From: Petaurus breviceps papuanus | Taxonomy: Eukaryota > Chordata > Mammalia > Diprotodontia > Petauridae | Direction of reading: 5' to 3' | Assembly (NCBI GenBank): GCA_028583685.1 | Contig: JAMXIF010001194.1 | Span: 22,174,313-22,238,312 of the forward strand | Length of the DNA stretch: 64,000 nt | Shown: one piece after another, positions 1-11,229 of the stretch | Numbering within the stretch: the first letter of the stretch is position 1 | Layout of the letters: each line of letters begins with the position of its first letter | The notes under the pieces: generated by a model | Told to the model about the DNA's origin: nothing | What the model saw: the letters and a program-made list of their open reading frames with translations, nothing else | Database searches by the model: none | Translations under genes and position numbers: made by a program

Positions 1-154
1 TTTGAATTTAGAATAAAATGGAAAGAGTCCCAACCTTTTTAAAAACAAATTCAAACCTATTATTAATCTTATTGAAAACAACACCACAACTGTTGTGATT
101 AATAATCTAACATAAAATCATCATTGAATCTTGCTACCATCAGAATTCCTCCCC

Positions 155-191
155 CGAACCCACGACCCTCTTCCGCCCTCTCGTTGGTTCG
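155..191. other. Adapter-like hairpin, degenerate copy, next to gap
   Basis: This segment is a slightly altered copy of the 37-base block at 388-424. It has the same outer arms (CGAACCCACGA and TCGTTGGTTCG) around a CTCTTCCG-containing centre. It ends exactly where the N gap begins, so it is best read as library or assembly residue rather than genome. Confidence 0.65.
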
Positions 192-291
192 NNNNNNNNN
201 NNNNNNNNNNNNNNNNNNNNNNNNNNNNNNNNNNNNNNNNNNNNNNNNNNNNNNNNNNNNNNNNNNNNNNNNNNNNNNNNNNNNNNNNNNN
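192..291. other. Assembly gap (100 N)
   Basis: Exactly 100 N, the conventional length for a gap of unknown size. Open frames crossing it have no meaning. Confidence 0.99.
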
Positions 292-387
292 AGTACACAT
301 CTTATTAAAAAAAACAAAACAATAATTCTTTTTCCTTTTCTCCACACCCCTCAATGTTTTTTTTTTAAAACTAAAACATAAACATCA

Positions 388-424
388 CGAACCAACGACG
401 CTCTTCCGATCTCTCGTTGGTTCG
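388..424. other. Illumina adapter remnant inside 11-bp inverted repeat
   Basis: Bases 397-412 read GACGCTCTTCCGATCT, which is the 3' end of the standard Illumina read-1 adapter. The arms 388-398 (CGAACCAACGA) and 414-424 (TCGTTGGTTCG) are exact reverse complements. A C homopolymer follows at about 427-437. This is sequencing contamination, not biology. Confidence 0.85.
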
Positions 425-439
425 TTGCCCCCCCCCCGT

Positions 440-785
440 TTTGAAGCACTAATTGTCTCAGGGTACTAGAATAAAAACAACTGAAAACGATGTAGTACAT
501 TCTCTGAAATATCAGATGTCAAAGTAAAATGACTTCTGCCATTTGGGCAGAGACAGAACAACAGAGTTTGGTGTAGCAGCATCTTAGGGGAAAGGCATGT
601 TCAAAGGACACATCAGTAAGAAATCACCTTCTCAAGATAAAGGAGACTCATTATTTTTTCCATTGAGTCAGTATGAGAAATCTAGTCAGGCAACAGTAAA
701 TGGCTTTCAAAAAGCTCCATCATTGTATCATAAGATTAATTTTGATCAAGTCAGTGAGATTATTTTTCTTCTACATTAAAAGGGC
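440..785. other. Unclassified intergenic sequence
   Basis: I see no recognisable repeat or gene here. A 60-codon open frame at 597-779 has no recognisable protein features. Confidence 0.4.
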
Positions 786-1021
786 ACAGAGAGCCTGAGA
801 AACAGAATTTCTGAGTTGGAAGGGACCTTGGAGGGCACCTAGCCCAAGCCATTCCTGAACAGAAATTCCCTCTACAACATTGCCAAGAAGTGGTCATTCA
901 GCCTCCACTTCAATACTTCCAATGATAAGACACTCACACCTTCCTTAGGCAACCCATTCCACTTTCAGATAGCTCTGATTGCTAATAAGTTTTTCCTTAC
1001 ATGGAACCAAAATCTACTTCT

Positions 1022-1262
1022 CTACTAGGTGGTAAAGTAGATAGAATGCCAGATCTGGAGTCAGGAAGATTTGGATTCATATATAGCCTGTGTGACCCTG
1101 GGCAAGTCATTTAGCCTCTCTTTGCCTCATTTTCCTCATCTGTAAAATGGGGATAATAATAGCACTTCCCTCTCAGGGTTGTTGTGAGGATCAAATGAGA
1201 TAATAATTATAAATCTCCTATCCCATAGTAAGCTATATAAATATTAACTATTATTATTATCA
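1022..1262 (+). repeat. MIR/THER1-type SINE
   Basis: It has a tRNA-like head, then GTGTGACCCTGGGCAAGTCA, TTTCCTCATCTGTAAAATGG and GGTTGTTGTGAGGATCAAAT, the typical MIR-core order. It lies inside the L3 at 790-1785. Confidence 0.8.
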
Positions 1263-1409
1263 TCTCTATAGTTTCCACCATTGTTCAGAGTTCTACCCTT
1301 TGAATTTAAACAGAAGAAAACCTCTTGCACACTTAAATCAGTTGAGGATAATTATCATGTACCCTTAAATCTTCCCTTCTCTAGGTTAAACATCAGTTCC
1401 TTGTACAGG

Positions 1410-1628
1410 TAACATATTTGTATAACACTTTTAAAGTTCACAAAAAGCTTTATATACATCATCTCATTTGGACCTCATGTCAGTCCTCTGAGGCAAGGAC
1501 TACAGTATTATTATCAACCATTTACAAATGTGGAAATGAATCTCAGAAAGACTAAACTGACTAGCAAATGTCAGAGGCAGAAATTGAACCCAGGTCTTTC
1601 TGCCTCCAAGTCCAGGTCTCTATCTGCT
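1410..1628 (-). repeat. MIR SINE
   Basis: Antisense MIR order: CATCTCATTTGGACCTCA, then CAGAGGCAGAAATTGAACCC, then AGGTCTTTCTGCCTCCA. This is the second interruption of the same L3. Confidence 0.7.
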
Positions 1629-1799
1629 TCTATTACTGGCTCATATAACCTAGCCTCCAGTCCCCTCACCATCCTGGTCACCCTCCTCTAAATGAGCTTC
1701 AGTTTGTCAGCGTCTTTCTGAAAATATGGCACCCACACTGAAAGGCAGACCTGGTTTTCCCTAAAGAAGATTCCATTTTACTTCATACTCTGCTTCAAA

Positions 1800-2430
1800 C
1801 AGGGAAAGGTAAGGAAGAAGAGAAAAGGATTATTGGGGGGTTATCCAAAGGTTTCACTGAATTGATTTGGATGGTATAGGATGATATAGTCACAAATGGA
1901 AACTGCTGCACTGATCAGATCATAGCTGGAGTGCCGTTTTCTCTTCTGGGCTCCACATTTCAACTGAGATAACAAGGTAGAAGCCATCCAGAGAAAAATG
2001 ACTAGGTTAGAATGGTCCTGGAAACTATGATGTTATGCGGGAGCTGGACTGGTTAGCCTAGAGAAGACTGAGGGGTTCCATAATACCTGTCTTTAAATAT
2101 CTCAAGAGCTGTTACCTAGAAGAGGACTCAGATTTTTTCTATGTTCTATGATCCTTTGCTCTATGACCAAAGGTCAGAAGTGGAACAAATGGAAATTAGT
2201 CACAGGAAGACATATTTCATTTCAATAATAAAAAAAAAGAAGAGTCATCCAACGATGTAACGGACGGACAACTGACTCAGTGTAGTGAGGCCACTGTCTC
2301 TGGAACTGTTCCAGCAGAGGCTGGGTATATATCTGTTAAGGTGCCTAGAGACAGAGAATTCCTTTAAGGTTAGGAAGTTAGGGGAGATGACCTTTTAGCT
2401 ATCTTTAAACTTTGAAATTCTGTGATGGGG
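1800..2430 (+). repeat. L3/CR1 LINE 3' region
   Basis: Sense-strand CR1/L3 3' landmarks appear in order: GGGCTCCACATTTCAACTGA, CTGGTTAGCCTAGAGAAGAC, CCAGCAGAGGCTGGGTATAT and TTTGAAATTCTGTGATGG at the 3' end. It lies just after the oppositely oriented L3 at 790-1785. Confidence 0.65.
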
Positions 2431-2434
2431 AGGA

Positions 2435-2930
2435 GCAATCATGCGATCAAAGACAAACCAAAAAAACTGTTTCCTCAGAAAGTGATTGTCTCCTCTTAGT
2501 ATTACCTGTCTCCCCATCACTGACAGAGGAGGTAGTTGTGCTTAATGCAGCACATGATGCCATCAGGTAAGTGAAGGCTGTCATTTCTGGAACACTTTCA
2601 TTTTCAAATTGCTGCTGGCTACTCTCTGTCTTTCAGAGAAAAAAGTAGTATTGCCAGAAAGTTAGGAGAGAGTACATTTATGCTTAAAGAAATACAACTA
2701 TGTGCAATTTGGGGGTTTTAGATCATTTGTTTTTACCTTCATTTGTCATAGATGATTCCTGATTACCCCAGATGCAGGCTGGCCTCTCCTTTACCACCCA
2801 GGGTGTTTTGTATCTCAAGCACACATATTGTTTCTTCGTTGTTTTAAACTTTTTTTAGTCAATTTTTTTCATGTGGTACAACCTGACTTGATCCTTCTCT
2901 CCCCTTTGGCCTTTACAGATTTTTTTACAT
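2435..2930. other. Unclassified intergenic sequence
   Basis: No recognised repeat or coding signal. An L2-like stretch starts only after about 2935. Confidence 0.35.
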
Positions 2931-2934
2931 GAAC

Positions 2935-3075
2935 ACTTATTCACACAATCTGTGGTCCAGCCAAACTAGCTTACTTATTGACCTTCACACCTAACCTTCC
3001 ATCTCCTGGCTCCATGTCTTTGTCCAACCTGTCCCTTATATTTGGAATGCACAACCTCCTCTTCTCTGTCTATTA
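2935..3075 (+). repeat. L2 LINE fragment
   Basis: The order GTCCAGCCAAACTAGCTTAC, CTCCATGTCTTTGTCCAACC, GGAATGCACAACCTCCTCTT matches the C-terminal ORF2 part of L2 copies elsewhere in the window (compare 24960-25060). Confidence 0.6.
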
Positions 3076-3259
3076 GAATCCTAGCACTAGAAGAGAACTT
3101 AGAGGCCATTTAGCCCAAATCTTACATTTTATAGGGAAGAAAACTGAGTTCTCAGGGAGGAAAAGTGATTTATTTAAAGTGACAAAGGAAAACTCATCTG
3201 ACTCTGAAACTAAAGCTGAGGAAAAGTGGAATCAGATGGACCCCAAATATGACACCTAA

Positions 3260-3430
3260 TAAATTCAAAGACCGTTGGCACTAGAATGGACCTTAAAGAA
3301 CCACTTTGTCCAGTCCTTTCATTTTATAGAAGAAGAAACAGATTCAGAGTTAAAATCAAATCATGGACTAGAATCCAGGTCTCCTGACTCCCAGTTCAGC
3401 ATCCTTTTCAGCCAAGTTGATGAAATTTGG
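3260..3430 (-). repeat. MIR-type SINE fragment
   Basis: Antisense MIR order: GTCCAGTCCTTTCATTTTAT, a degenerate ACTGAGGC region, then CTAGAATCCAGGTCTCCTGA. A similar weaker fragment lies at about 3065-3180. Confidence 0.5.
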
Positions 3431-3434
3431 CCCC

Positions 3435-4330
3435 CTTTAGAGCATCAGCTCTTTCCAGAGCAGTGTTACCTGGATTCATGATTCAGGAACTGCACAGAGA
3501 GTAAGACTTCTCAGTCTTTAACTATGCACTTTGTTCTCAAGCTCACTCCCTTCCAGCCTGTCACCAATAAAAAAGTTTGAGAAGCCTAGAAGGGCAAGAC
3601 TTCAAGGGAAAGAAAATGTCACCAGAATGGGGGACTGTAGGATCATCTCTAGTAAGGTATGCTGTACCTTACCTTATGCTGTACAACCCTTGTAGCAGGG
3701 GTTGAAGGGCTGTTTTCCTCCCCTGCTACCCTCCTACATTGTTCCTTATGCCATCACCAGGTAGATCATGCTGAGAGGCACCACTAATTTGGGGGCTAAA
3801 ATCCTGAGCAGCCCAGTCTGAGCAATTTATCAATCAACAAACATTGTTGCTATTGAGTACCTCCTACGTGCTGGGTACATAGGAGTGGGGAAGGAGGCCC
3901 AGACCTGGCACAGCAAGTTGGTCTCCTCAACCCCAGACAGTTTTCTAAGACTATAATTTGCAGAACAGTTATTGATGTGCATTGAGGGGGAGTTTCAACA
4001 TTGGGAAGTCCCTATACCAATGAAATCACAAATCTAGACCAAAAAAATGCCCAAGGCACTGTTCTAATACAAAGACAAAATAAACATACTCCTTGACTTC
4101 AAGGAACACATAGGCTAATAAGAGGATAGAACATAAACAGAAAGATCCATAACAGAATTTAGAATGTGATAAGGGCATGAAGAATCCAGGAACACATGAA
4201 TGACTGAATATATTTCGTATTTATTCATCCATCTACATATCATTCCCCCAGTAGAACACAAGTTTTGAAGGCAAGGATGCTTTCATTTTCTTTGTATTCC
4301 CAGTGCTTAGCACAGTGGCTGGTTTATAGT
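3435..4330. repeat. Old intergenic DNA with L2 3' ends
   Basis: No gene seen. L2 3'-end pieces occur on the minus strand (about 3825-3895 and 4040-4145) and on the plus strand (about 4195-4330, with CAGTGCTTAGCACAGTGGCT). The rest is unclassified. Confidence 0.5.
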
Positions 4331-4804
4331 AGGTACAAATGCTTCATAAATTAATTCAGAAAGATAGGGTTTAAATCTGGCTTGGGGGGAAGGAAAGATT
4401 TTATGACCTCTAAGTTGGGTTTCAAAGAAAAGAAAGGATTCAGCAGGCAGAATAGTAGAAGGAATATGTTTCAGGCATGGTACACAGTATGAATAAAGGT
4501 ACAGCACAGGGAAAACACAGGAGATCAAGGAATGACTAGAAGTTCAAGGTTTTGTTTTTTTTAATGGTATTTTATACATGAGGGTTGGGGTCACATCGCT
4601 ATTACTTTCTAATAACATTCCCTGAAGAGAACCTTAGCTTTTAACAAAGAAAAATGGTTAAGCAAAACAGAAATATAAAGCATGTCTGACAATCTATGAA
4701 CCATTCTACATCCATAGTCCATCATCTCTCTATTCAAGAGGACAGGAATATGTTTTAATATTAAATAACATAAATTTAATATTATAAGATTTAATATTTT
4801 AATC

Positions 4805-5010
4805 TTGAATCATAGGATCATAGATTTATAGAGTTAGAGGGAACCTTAAAGATCACTCAATTTAGCCTTCTCATTTTAGAGATGAGAAAACTGAAACTCA
4901 GTTCCAGTAAATTGCTTGCCAAGCTTCACACAGTCTGAGACAGGATTTGAACTCAAGTATTCCTGACTCTAAATCCAACACTTTATTTAATGCTTTACTT
5001 TGCTTTTCAG
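4805..5010 (-). repeat. MIR-type SINE
   Basis: Typical antisense order: AGAGGGAACCTTAAAGATCA, GAGAAAACTGAAACTCAG, AGACAGGATTTGAACTCAAG. The stretch 4330-4800 before it shows nothing I can classify. Confidence 0.65.
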
Positions 5011-5297
5011 TGGGTCATTGCATTCATTTGGCTTCTAGTGTCTTTTTAAAATTGTTTAGTTATTTATTTGTTTGTTTATTCCTTTCTCTCAACTCCACAT
5101 TAGAGAAGGCCAAGGTTTGATACAGATATATATGTAGAACCATATAATACATACTTCCACATGTCAGTTTTTTCTCTGAACATGAATAGCATTTTCCTTC
5201 ATAAGTCCTTCGTAGCTGATTTGAATGATGATGTTACTCAGAATAACTTCACAGTTGTTCTTTGAACAGTACTGCTGTCCCCATATACAATATTCTT

Positions 5298-5453
5298 TTT
5301 TTGTTTGTTTGTTTGCTTTTTGGAGGGCAATTGGGGTTGTGACTTGCCCAAGGTCACACGGCTAGTTTTTGTGTTGTGTCTGAGGCCGGATTTGAACTCA
5401 GGTCCTCCTGACTTCAGGGCCAGTGCTCTATTCACTGTGCCACCTAGCCACCC
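5298..5453 (-). repeat. WSINE-type SINE
   Basis: Full-length antisense SINE from CTTTTTGGAGGGCAATTGGG to CACTGTGCCACCTAGCCACC. Host sequence CCATATACAATATTCTTTT is repeated as CCATACACAATATTCTTTT after it, a target-site duplication in the L1. Confidence 0.9.
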
Positions 5454-5564
5454 CCATACACAATATTCTTTTGGTTCTGTTTACTTCATTCTGCATTACT
5501 TCATGCAAGTCTTTACATGTTTTGCTAAAAACCAACCTGTTCATCATTTCTTTATTTTTATTTA

Positions 5565-5716
5565 TTTATTTTTGCTTTTTGGAGGGCAATTGGGGTTAAG
5601 TGACTTGCCCAAAGTCACAAGGCTAGTTAGGTATTAAGTGTCTGAGGCCTGATTTGAACTCAGGTCCTCCTGACTCCAGGGCCTGTGCTCTATTCACTGC
5701 GCCACCCAGCCGCCCT
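5565..5716 (-). repeat. WSINE-type SINE
   Basis: Antisense SINE from TTTTTGGAGGGCAATTGGGG to TGCGCCACCCAGCCGCCC. The flanks TCATCATTTCTT and TTATCATTTCTT form the target-site duplication. It sits in the same L1 as its neighbour. Confidence 0.9.
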
Positions 5717-6127
5717 GCTTATCATTTCTTACAGTACACTAGTATTCCATCACAATCATATACTACAACTTACTCAGCCATTCCCCATTTGATGAGCATC
5801 CCCTTAATTTTAATTATTTGCCATCACAAAAAGAACTGCTATAAATATTTTAAAATATATGCGTTCCTCTCCTCTTTCACTGATCATCTTGGGAAACAAA
5901 TCTAATAGTGGTATTCCTAGATAAAAGGGTATACACAGTTTTAAAACTCTTTGAGCATAAGGCCAAATTGCTCTTCAAAATGGTTGGATCAGTTTGCAAT
6001 TCCACCAACAGTGTATTAGTATACTGATTTTTCCACATCCCTTCTATCATTTTAGCCAAACCAATAGGTGTGAATCTAGTGTCTTTTAATGTTGTTTTCC
6101 TTGACATGATTGTGGACATGTGTATGT

Positions 6128-7200
6128 TGTTCTCTTGGTTCTTCTCTCTTCATTCCTTATCACTTCATTTGTCTTCCCAAATTTCCCTTAACTCTTCTAT
6201 CCTGTCTTTATTATGGTAGAATGACATCCCATTAAATTTGTTCAGTCATTCTCTGACTGACGGATACCCACTTTGTTTCAGTTTTTTGCTATCATAAAAA
6301 GTACTGCTACGAATATTTTGATGAAGCCCTTCCCTCTCTCTTTGACCTCCTTGTAGTACATGCTTAGCAGTGGGATCACTGAATTAAAGGCTAGGAATAG
6401 TTCAGTGACTTTTTCCAAATAATTCTAAGGTATTTTTTTCCAAAATAAACTCACAGCTTCAGCAACAGTATATTAATGTGCCTGCTAGTAATCTAGCTTA
6501 GCTAGCACACAAAGAGTATGAAGGAGAATAGTGTGAAGTCAAACTGAAAAGAAAGACTGGAACCAGGTTTTAAAGGTACTTAAATGCCAGGGTAAGGAAC
6601 TGATATCTTATCTTGCAGGCCATAGGTGTCCAATGTGTGCCCTATGAGTCAAATGTGATCTATCTTTTTTACTTAATACAGTAGGTACTAATTATATACC
6701 CATCATTACTATTGTATAACTATCATCAGATATCATTCTAGAAGGCTTAAATGAATTCATAATGATGACTTAAGTAGTGTGTTATCAATTATAATAAAAT
6801 CCATATGGTTGACATATACATGTGTAGCCATTCTCAAGTAAATGGATGCATGGGTTGTTTCTAGGTTTTCTTTTGTTTTGTTTTTGCTATCTTAAAAAAA
6901 TGCTGTTAGAATTTTTTTATATAGATCTTTTTCTTTTCTTTTCTTTTAATAAAAATTTTAAGGTATGGTCCTAGTAGTGAGATCTCTATGTCAACACAAT
7001 ATATAATTGACACAGTTCTGTAACTCATTGAATAATTCTATCTTGTTTTCCCAAAATAATTGTATCAGCTTACATATCCTACCAGATACCTATTATTCCA
7101 CAGCTCCATCAGCACTAAATTTTATTTTTTTTATTTTTAAAATTTTAGTGTCATAGACTAATATGTCATAGGCTTAACGTATATAATTTATCAGATTATC
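6128..7200 (-). repeat. Older, diverged L1 fragments
   Basis: At 6128-6440 a second diverged L1 ORF2 C-terminal region is read antisense (TTCAGTCATTCTCTGACTGA, GTACTGCTACGAATATTTTG). At about 6840-7100 a further weak copy appears (GGTCCTAGTAGTGAGATCTC). The part between is unclassified. Confidence 0.5.
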
Positions 7201-7289
7201 ACTTTTTATGTTGCTATTGATCATTTGTGTTTCTCCTTTGGAGAGAGGCATATATAGCATTTTGTACTTTTCTTATTCACTTCTTAGAT

Positions 7290-7440
7290 TATATTCCAGC
7301 ACTAGAATTACAATATAGTATTATATATTTGTATAGATGTCATATTCCCCTTCCCCCCAGCCTCTAAGTTTATGAAGACAGAACTCATATCTTAATTACT
7401 TTAGTATTTTCCCCCAGAGTTGAGAATAACACAGTAAGCA
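7290..7440 (+). repeat. L2 LINE 3' end
   Basis: Diverged L2 terminus: a stop-rich stretch followed by a GTAAGCATTTGTTAAATGGG-type end. The following 7440-8030 holds only unclassified AT-rich DNA; the 69-codon frame at 7496-7705 is not recognisable. Confidence 0.5.
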
Positions 7441-8029
7441 TTTGTTAAATGGGTGAAGAATAAATGAATAAGTATAACATTAATGTGACAAATATGTGCT
7501 TCATATTTGTCAGCAAAACAGCAAGATTTGTGTTGATAGGAATTATGGTTATAAGTTTAGTGACCTGAAGTCCCAGATTTTCAAAGATAGTACTGATTTT
7601 AAAAAAATAAAGTGTGCTTTTAAACAAGTTTTACAAAATGACTATCCTTTTTCTGACCATGAGTCTCGATTTTTGTTTCAGAGAACATGGTCACTGTGGC
7701 TGTAAGAAAGGAATTCTGTCATCAAGGAAAGGAAGCAGCAGGAAGCACATAGTCTTCTAAGCAAAAAATCTCCTGTTTCGTTTAAGGGGGGCAGGGGTGG
7801 GAAAGGGAATGAGAAAAGGAACATTAAAAAGAACATATATTAGTATAACTCTTTTAGCATGGAATATTTGTAATGTTTTGTGAAGCATCAGTGATTCTTT
7901 GAATTCTCTCAGTCAATTTCTCTTATATTCTAAATGAATTTTGAGGAATGAAGAATCTCATGCATTCATATTGTTCTTATTGGCATGTCTTGCCCATGAT
8001 AATATGTAATAACAATAAAATAACTAGAA

Positions 8030-8245
8030 CACCTTGCCTTCATGTAATAATTTATATTTTTAAGTGTTTTCCAGATTTAAAACCATAGAGTTTTACCTCT
8101 AAAGCTTTTTCAGTTCTCTCAGTTTATAGAAGAGGGAACTGAAGCTCAGAGAGATAAAATCACTCATTCAAGTTCATACAGAAAATCAGTGGTAGAATGA
8201 GGACCTGAATGTAAGTTTCCTGATTTCCAGTCCAGTAGTTACTGT
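8030..8245 (-). repeat. MIR SINE
   Basis: Antisense MIR order: GGGAACTGAAGCTCAGAGAG, then AGTGGTAGAATGAGGACCTG, then CTGATTTCCAGTCCAGTAGT. Confidence 0.6.
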
Positions 8246-8459
8246 TTTTTTTTTTCTATTCCACTCCAATGTTTGCCATACATAGCATTCCATGTAAAAC
8301 CAACTCGACTGTGAATAAAATTAAGGTGTTAAGAAAGTAACCTCTCTTTAAGCCTCAGTACGCCTTAATTTCAGGGAAAAGTGGGCAGTGGTCAAACACT
8401 GCAATAGTTGTCTTCAAAACTGAAGAGTCACCAGAAATCTTGGGGTAAGTCAGAATGTT

Positions 8460-8940
8460 GTGGTCTAGGGGTGCCGAGAACCATGAAATTTAAGGGCAGA
8501 AGACACAGGTCCTGCCTTAAAAGAATTCAACTCTAGCCTTCTTTCAGTCAGAGACAAGGTTTATTAAAATACCAGCTGAGGTGACTGAGATTCCTAGTGA
8601 ATTTACAATATTGGCCAGATGTTAAGAATCTGAGCAATTTAATGGAAGCAAGATAGATCTTTTATGTAGAAAGACTGTGGGAAGATCTGGATGTGATCTA
8701 AGAGTGGCCAAGTAGTCTGGGGTGACTAGAAGGTAACAGAGAAGGAGTCTAGATGGAATTAAAGATGGAAAGAGGCTATAATGGTAAGGGAATTTGAAGA
8801 TCTTCCCTGCCCCTTCATAGGCCTAGGGAATTTTAAGATCTCCCCTGCCCCTTAATGGGCCTCACTTAAGGCCCAACAAGAAAAGCTTGCTTAGGGGAAG
8901 CTTGTTTATCAGGAAGGTCCACCTTTCGTTACTTTGTAAT
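8460..8940 (-). repeat. Unclassified interspersed repeat, possible old solo LTR
   Basis: Its right part (8815-8920, with CCTTAATGGGCCTCACTTAA) shares a roughly 70-base pattern, in the opposite orientation, with 40233-40301. On the minus strand it has an AATAAA followed by about 100 bases ending CA, which is LTR-like. The family is not identified and it would be a fossil. Confidence 0.3.
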
Positions 8941-8979
8941 TAGGCAGCACCAGCTGCACTTTTACTTATCCTCTTCCCA

Positions 8980-9570
8980 TCCCCCACACTGGTCATTTTG
9001 AGGAAGTTGGAATATTTCTTGTTCCCATCCCTAATTGCAGATTCTCCCTCTACCAACATTACACCATTTCCTCTTTTCAGATTCTTTAAATCCATATTTA
9101 TCACCCAATCAATTTTTTGGTATCTTTCAGTCTTTCTTTCCTCTCCCAATTCCTGTCTTCACACCAGAGGTCTTAAAAATGCATATTGAGATTCCTCAAG
9201 CACCCAAGCCTCCCAGTTCCTCACCTTATGTATTTCCCATTACCTACTCCTCCATCCCACTATACACATATAAACATAACGTCCTGGATCTTGCCATAAC
9301 ACGAAAGGGTTCCACTTCCCTGTTCCTGAACTCCGAAATTCCTTTATCTAATCATAATCTTTTTTCATAGCATCTTTCTTTTTGCCTTATGATCCCTAAC
9401 CTTATTCTCCAAACTTACCATAACCTCCATTCCTTCTACCCTTCACTTCTTTTTCAGACTCTCACCCTTGAATTATCTATACTCCCCTTCTTTCCCCATC
9501 TTGACTCCTTGGTGAACCAGGCCAATTCTATACTATCTCAGTTCTCCAAAGTCCCTTGCCCCCTTATCCT
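8980..9570 (+). repeat. L2 LINE, 5' part of a split copy
   Basis: A C-rich coding-like strand resembling the upstream ORF2 part of L2. The same region recurs at 55080-55260 (TAATCATAATTTCCTACC compared with TAATCATAATCTTTTTTC). The copy probably continues at 10165 after younger insertions. Confidence 0.5.
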
Positions 9571-9621
9571 GGCACTGATTTTATATATGTGTGTATATAT
9601 GTACATGTATATTTGCTTACA

Positions 9622-9666
9622 CACGAGAGAGGTATCCCAAAAGTCTTAGTGCACATTTAAGCTTTA
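9622..9666. repeat. Mariner-type inverted-repeat end (fragment)
   Basis: GGTATCCCAAAAGTCTTAGT then GCACATTTAAGCTTTAATAG resembles the terminus of mariner-type MITEs found in marsupial genomes. Only one end is seen, so the call is tentative. Confidence 0.35.
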
Positions 9667-9671
9667 ATAGC

Positions 9672-9826
9672 AAGTAAGGGGAAGCTAAGTGGTTCAGTGG
9701 ATAGAGTACAGGCCCTGAAATCAGGAGGACCTGAGTTCAAATCTGGCCTCAGACACTTACTAGCTATGTGACCCAGGGCAAGTTATTTAGCCTCAATTTC
9801 CTCTGAAAAAAAAAGAAAAAAAAAGC
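9672..9826 (+). repeat. WSINE-type SINE
   Basis: It runs from GGAAGCTAAGTGGTTCAGTG through AGGACCTGAGTTCAAATCTG to an A-rich tail. AGCAAGT occurs on both sides, suggesting a short target-site duplication. Confidence 0.85.
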
Positions 9827-9849
9827 AAGTGACAATAAAAGAGAACAGT

Positions 9850-9990
9850 TGCCCTGTATGTGTATATACATGTGTAAAACACACACATATGTATGTGTGT
9901 GTACAAATCTATATATGAACACATATTTTATGCATTATACATACATGTGTATATTATGTGTGTGTATCTGTGTGTATATACACATGCAAG
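9850..9990. repeat. TG/CA/TA-rich microsatellite
   Basis: An impure array of TGTG, ACAC and TATA tracts. The short open frames over it are low-complexity artefacts. Confidence 0.8.
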
Positions 9991-10004
9991 CATCTATGCC
10001 TAAC

Positions 10005-10160
10005 AAGGGGTTCTTGGGATCAAAGAGTATATATATTTTAGTCTCATTTGGATAGAATTCCAAACTGCTTTCCACATTGTACCAATTTACACCTCTACTA
10101 AGTTTCTTAGTCTCACTCATCCCAAATACCTTATGTAATCTAACCATAGAATTTAGCTAT
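10005..10160 (-). repeat. L1 ORF2 fragment
   Basis: Antisense L1 landmarks GGGATCAAAGAGTATATATA, CCAAACTGCTTTCCACATTG and CAATTTACACCTCTACTAAG. With the SINE and microsatellite it separates two halves of an L2. Confidence 0.55.
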
Positions 10161-10164
10161 CATC

Positions 10165-11225
10165 TTTTATCTCTCCTCCCTTTCTCAACCTGAAAAGGTC
10201 ATATATTCTTGGTGCCACTCCTTCTTCTCCACTCATTCTCTTCTTGATTCTATACAATCTGGTTTCTGATCTCATCACTGAACTAGAACTATTCTTTCCA
10301 AAGTTACCAATGATTTCTTAAAGGCCAAATCTAATGGTATTTTCTCAGTCCTCCTTCTTGACCTATGCATAATTTGACACTATTAAACTTCTCACCCTAG
10401 ACAATCCCTCCTCACTGGGTTTTCATGACACTGTTCTCTCTTACTTTTCTCCCTACCTATAACTGTTCCTTCTTAGTCTCCTTTGTTAGTTCATCATTCA
10501 TGTTGTGCCCATTTACTACAAATATATCCCCAAATTCATCTTCTCTTGTCTCTTCACTTCCTCACTTCACTAATTTCATTAGCTCCCTTGAGTTCAAATA
10601 TCATCTCTACACAGCTGACTTCCAGAGCTATATATCCAGCCCTGTTCTCTCTACTGTGCTCTATTTGGCATATCAAGGATATCCAAACCAGAACTCTTTC
10701 TCTTTCTTCCCAAAGATAAACCTCTTTTGAACTTCACTATTACTCTCAAGGGTACCACCATCCTTGCATTCATCCAGCTTCCCAACCTCAGTCATCCTTG
10801 ACTCTTCACTCTCACTCAGACCACATATTCAATCAGTTACCAGAGTTTGCCATTTCTGTCTCCACAATATTTCTTGCATAGATCCCCTTCTTTCTATTCA
10901 CACAGCCAACACCCAAGTTCAGGTCCTCATCATCTAGCATATTGCAATAACCTCCCAACTGGTCCCTTGCCCTAAGCCTCTCTCTCTCTGCTTCTCCTTT
11001 TTCCACATGGCCACAAAAGTGATTTTTCTAAAGTATATATCTGTCACACAACTATTGTCAACAAATGACAATGATTACCTGTCACCTGTAGGACCAAATA
11101 TAAACTCCTGGCACTTTCCTATCTCTGTTGTCTCCTTATGCATCACTCCTCTCCATGAACACTACAGTGCATACTTATTGGATTACTTTTCTTCATACAT
11201 GTTTCTTTGACTCAGCTTAAGAGCT
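10165..11225 (+). repeat. L2 LINE, reverse transcriptase region
   Basis: The sense strand follows L2 ORF2 in order: TCTGGTTTCTGATCTCATCA (SGF-like motif region), CTCCTTCTTGACCTATGCAT, TCATCCTTGACTCTTCACTC, ATTGCAATAACCTCCCAACT (LDYCN-like), then an ATAAACTCCTGGCACTTTCC region. It is diverged and not coding. Confidence 0.75.
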
Positions 11226-11229
11226 ATTT

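Larger units (their letters stand above)
790..1785 (-). repeat. L3/CR1 LINE fragment, split by two MIR-type SINEs
   Basis: The pieces at 790-1020, 1262-1408 and 1625-1785 follow the 3' part of a CR1/L3 LINE read on the minus strand (GAGTTGGAAGGGACCTTGGA, then CAACCCATTCCACTTTCAGA, then the gene-distal TTCCCTTCTCTAGGTTAAAC). Two MIR-type SINEs interrupt it, so it predates them. Confidence 0.65.
5040..6128 (-). repeat. L1 LINE 3' end (ORF2 C-terminus plus 3' UTR)
   Basis: Read on the minus strand this matches the L1 copies at 24128-24585 and 57970-58720 (landmarks AGTATTCCATCACAATCATA and CAGCCATTCCCCATTTGATG). Two minus-strand SINEs, at 5298-5453 and 5565-5716, interrupt it. Confidence 0.75.

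Noticed and set aside
5305-5905. Two plus-strand frames sharing [13 protein letters not shown]-like residues
   Set aside because: The shared residues are translated antisense WSINE sequence. The same peptide recurs wherever this SINE is open.
10425-10730. A 101-codon open frame in the upstream intergenic DNA
   Set aside because: It is the C-rich strand of an L2 LINE.
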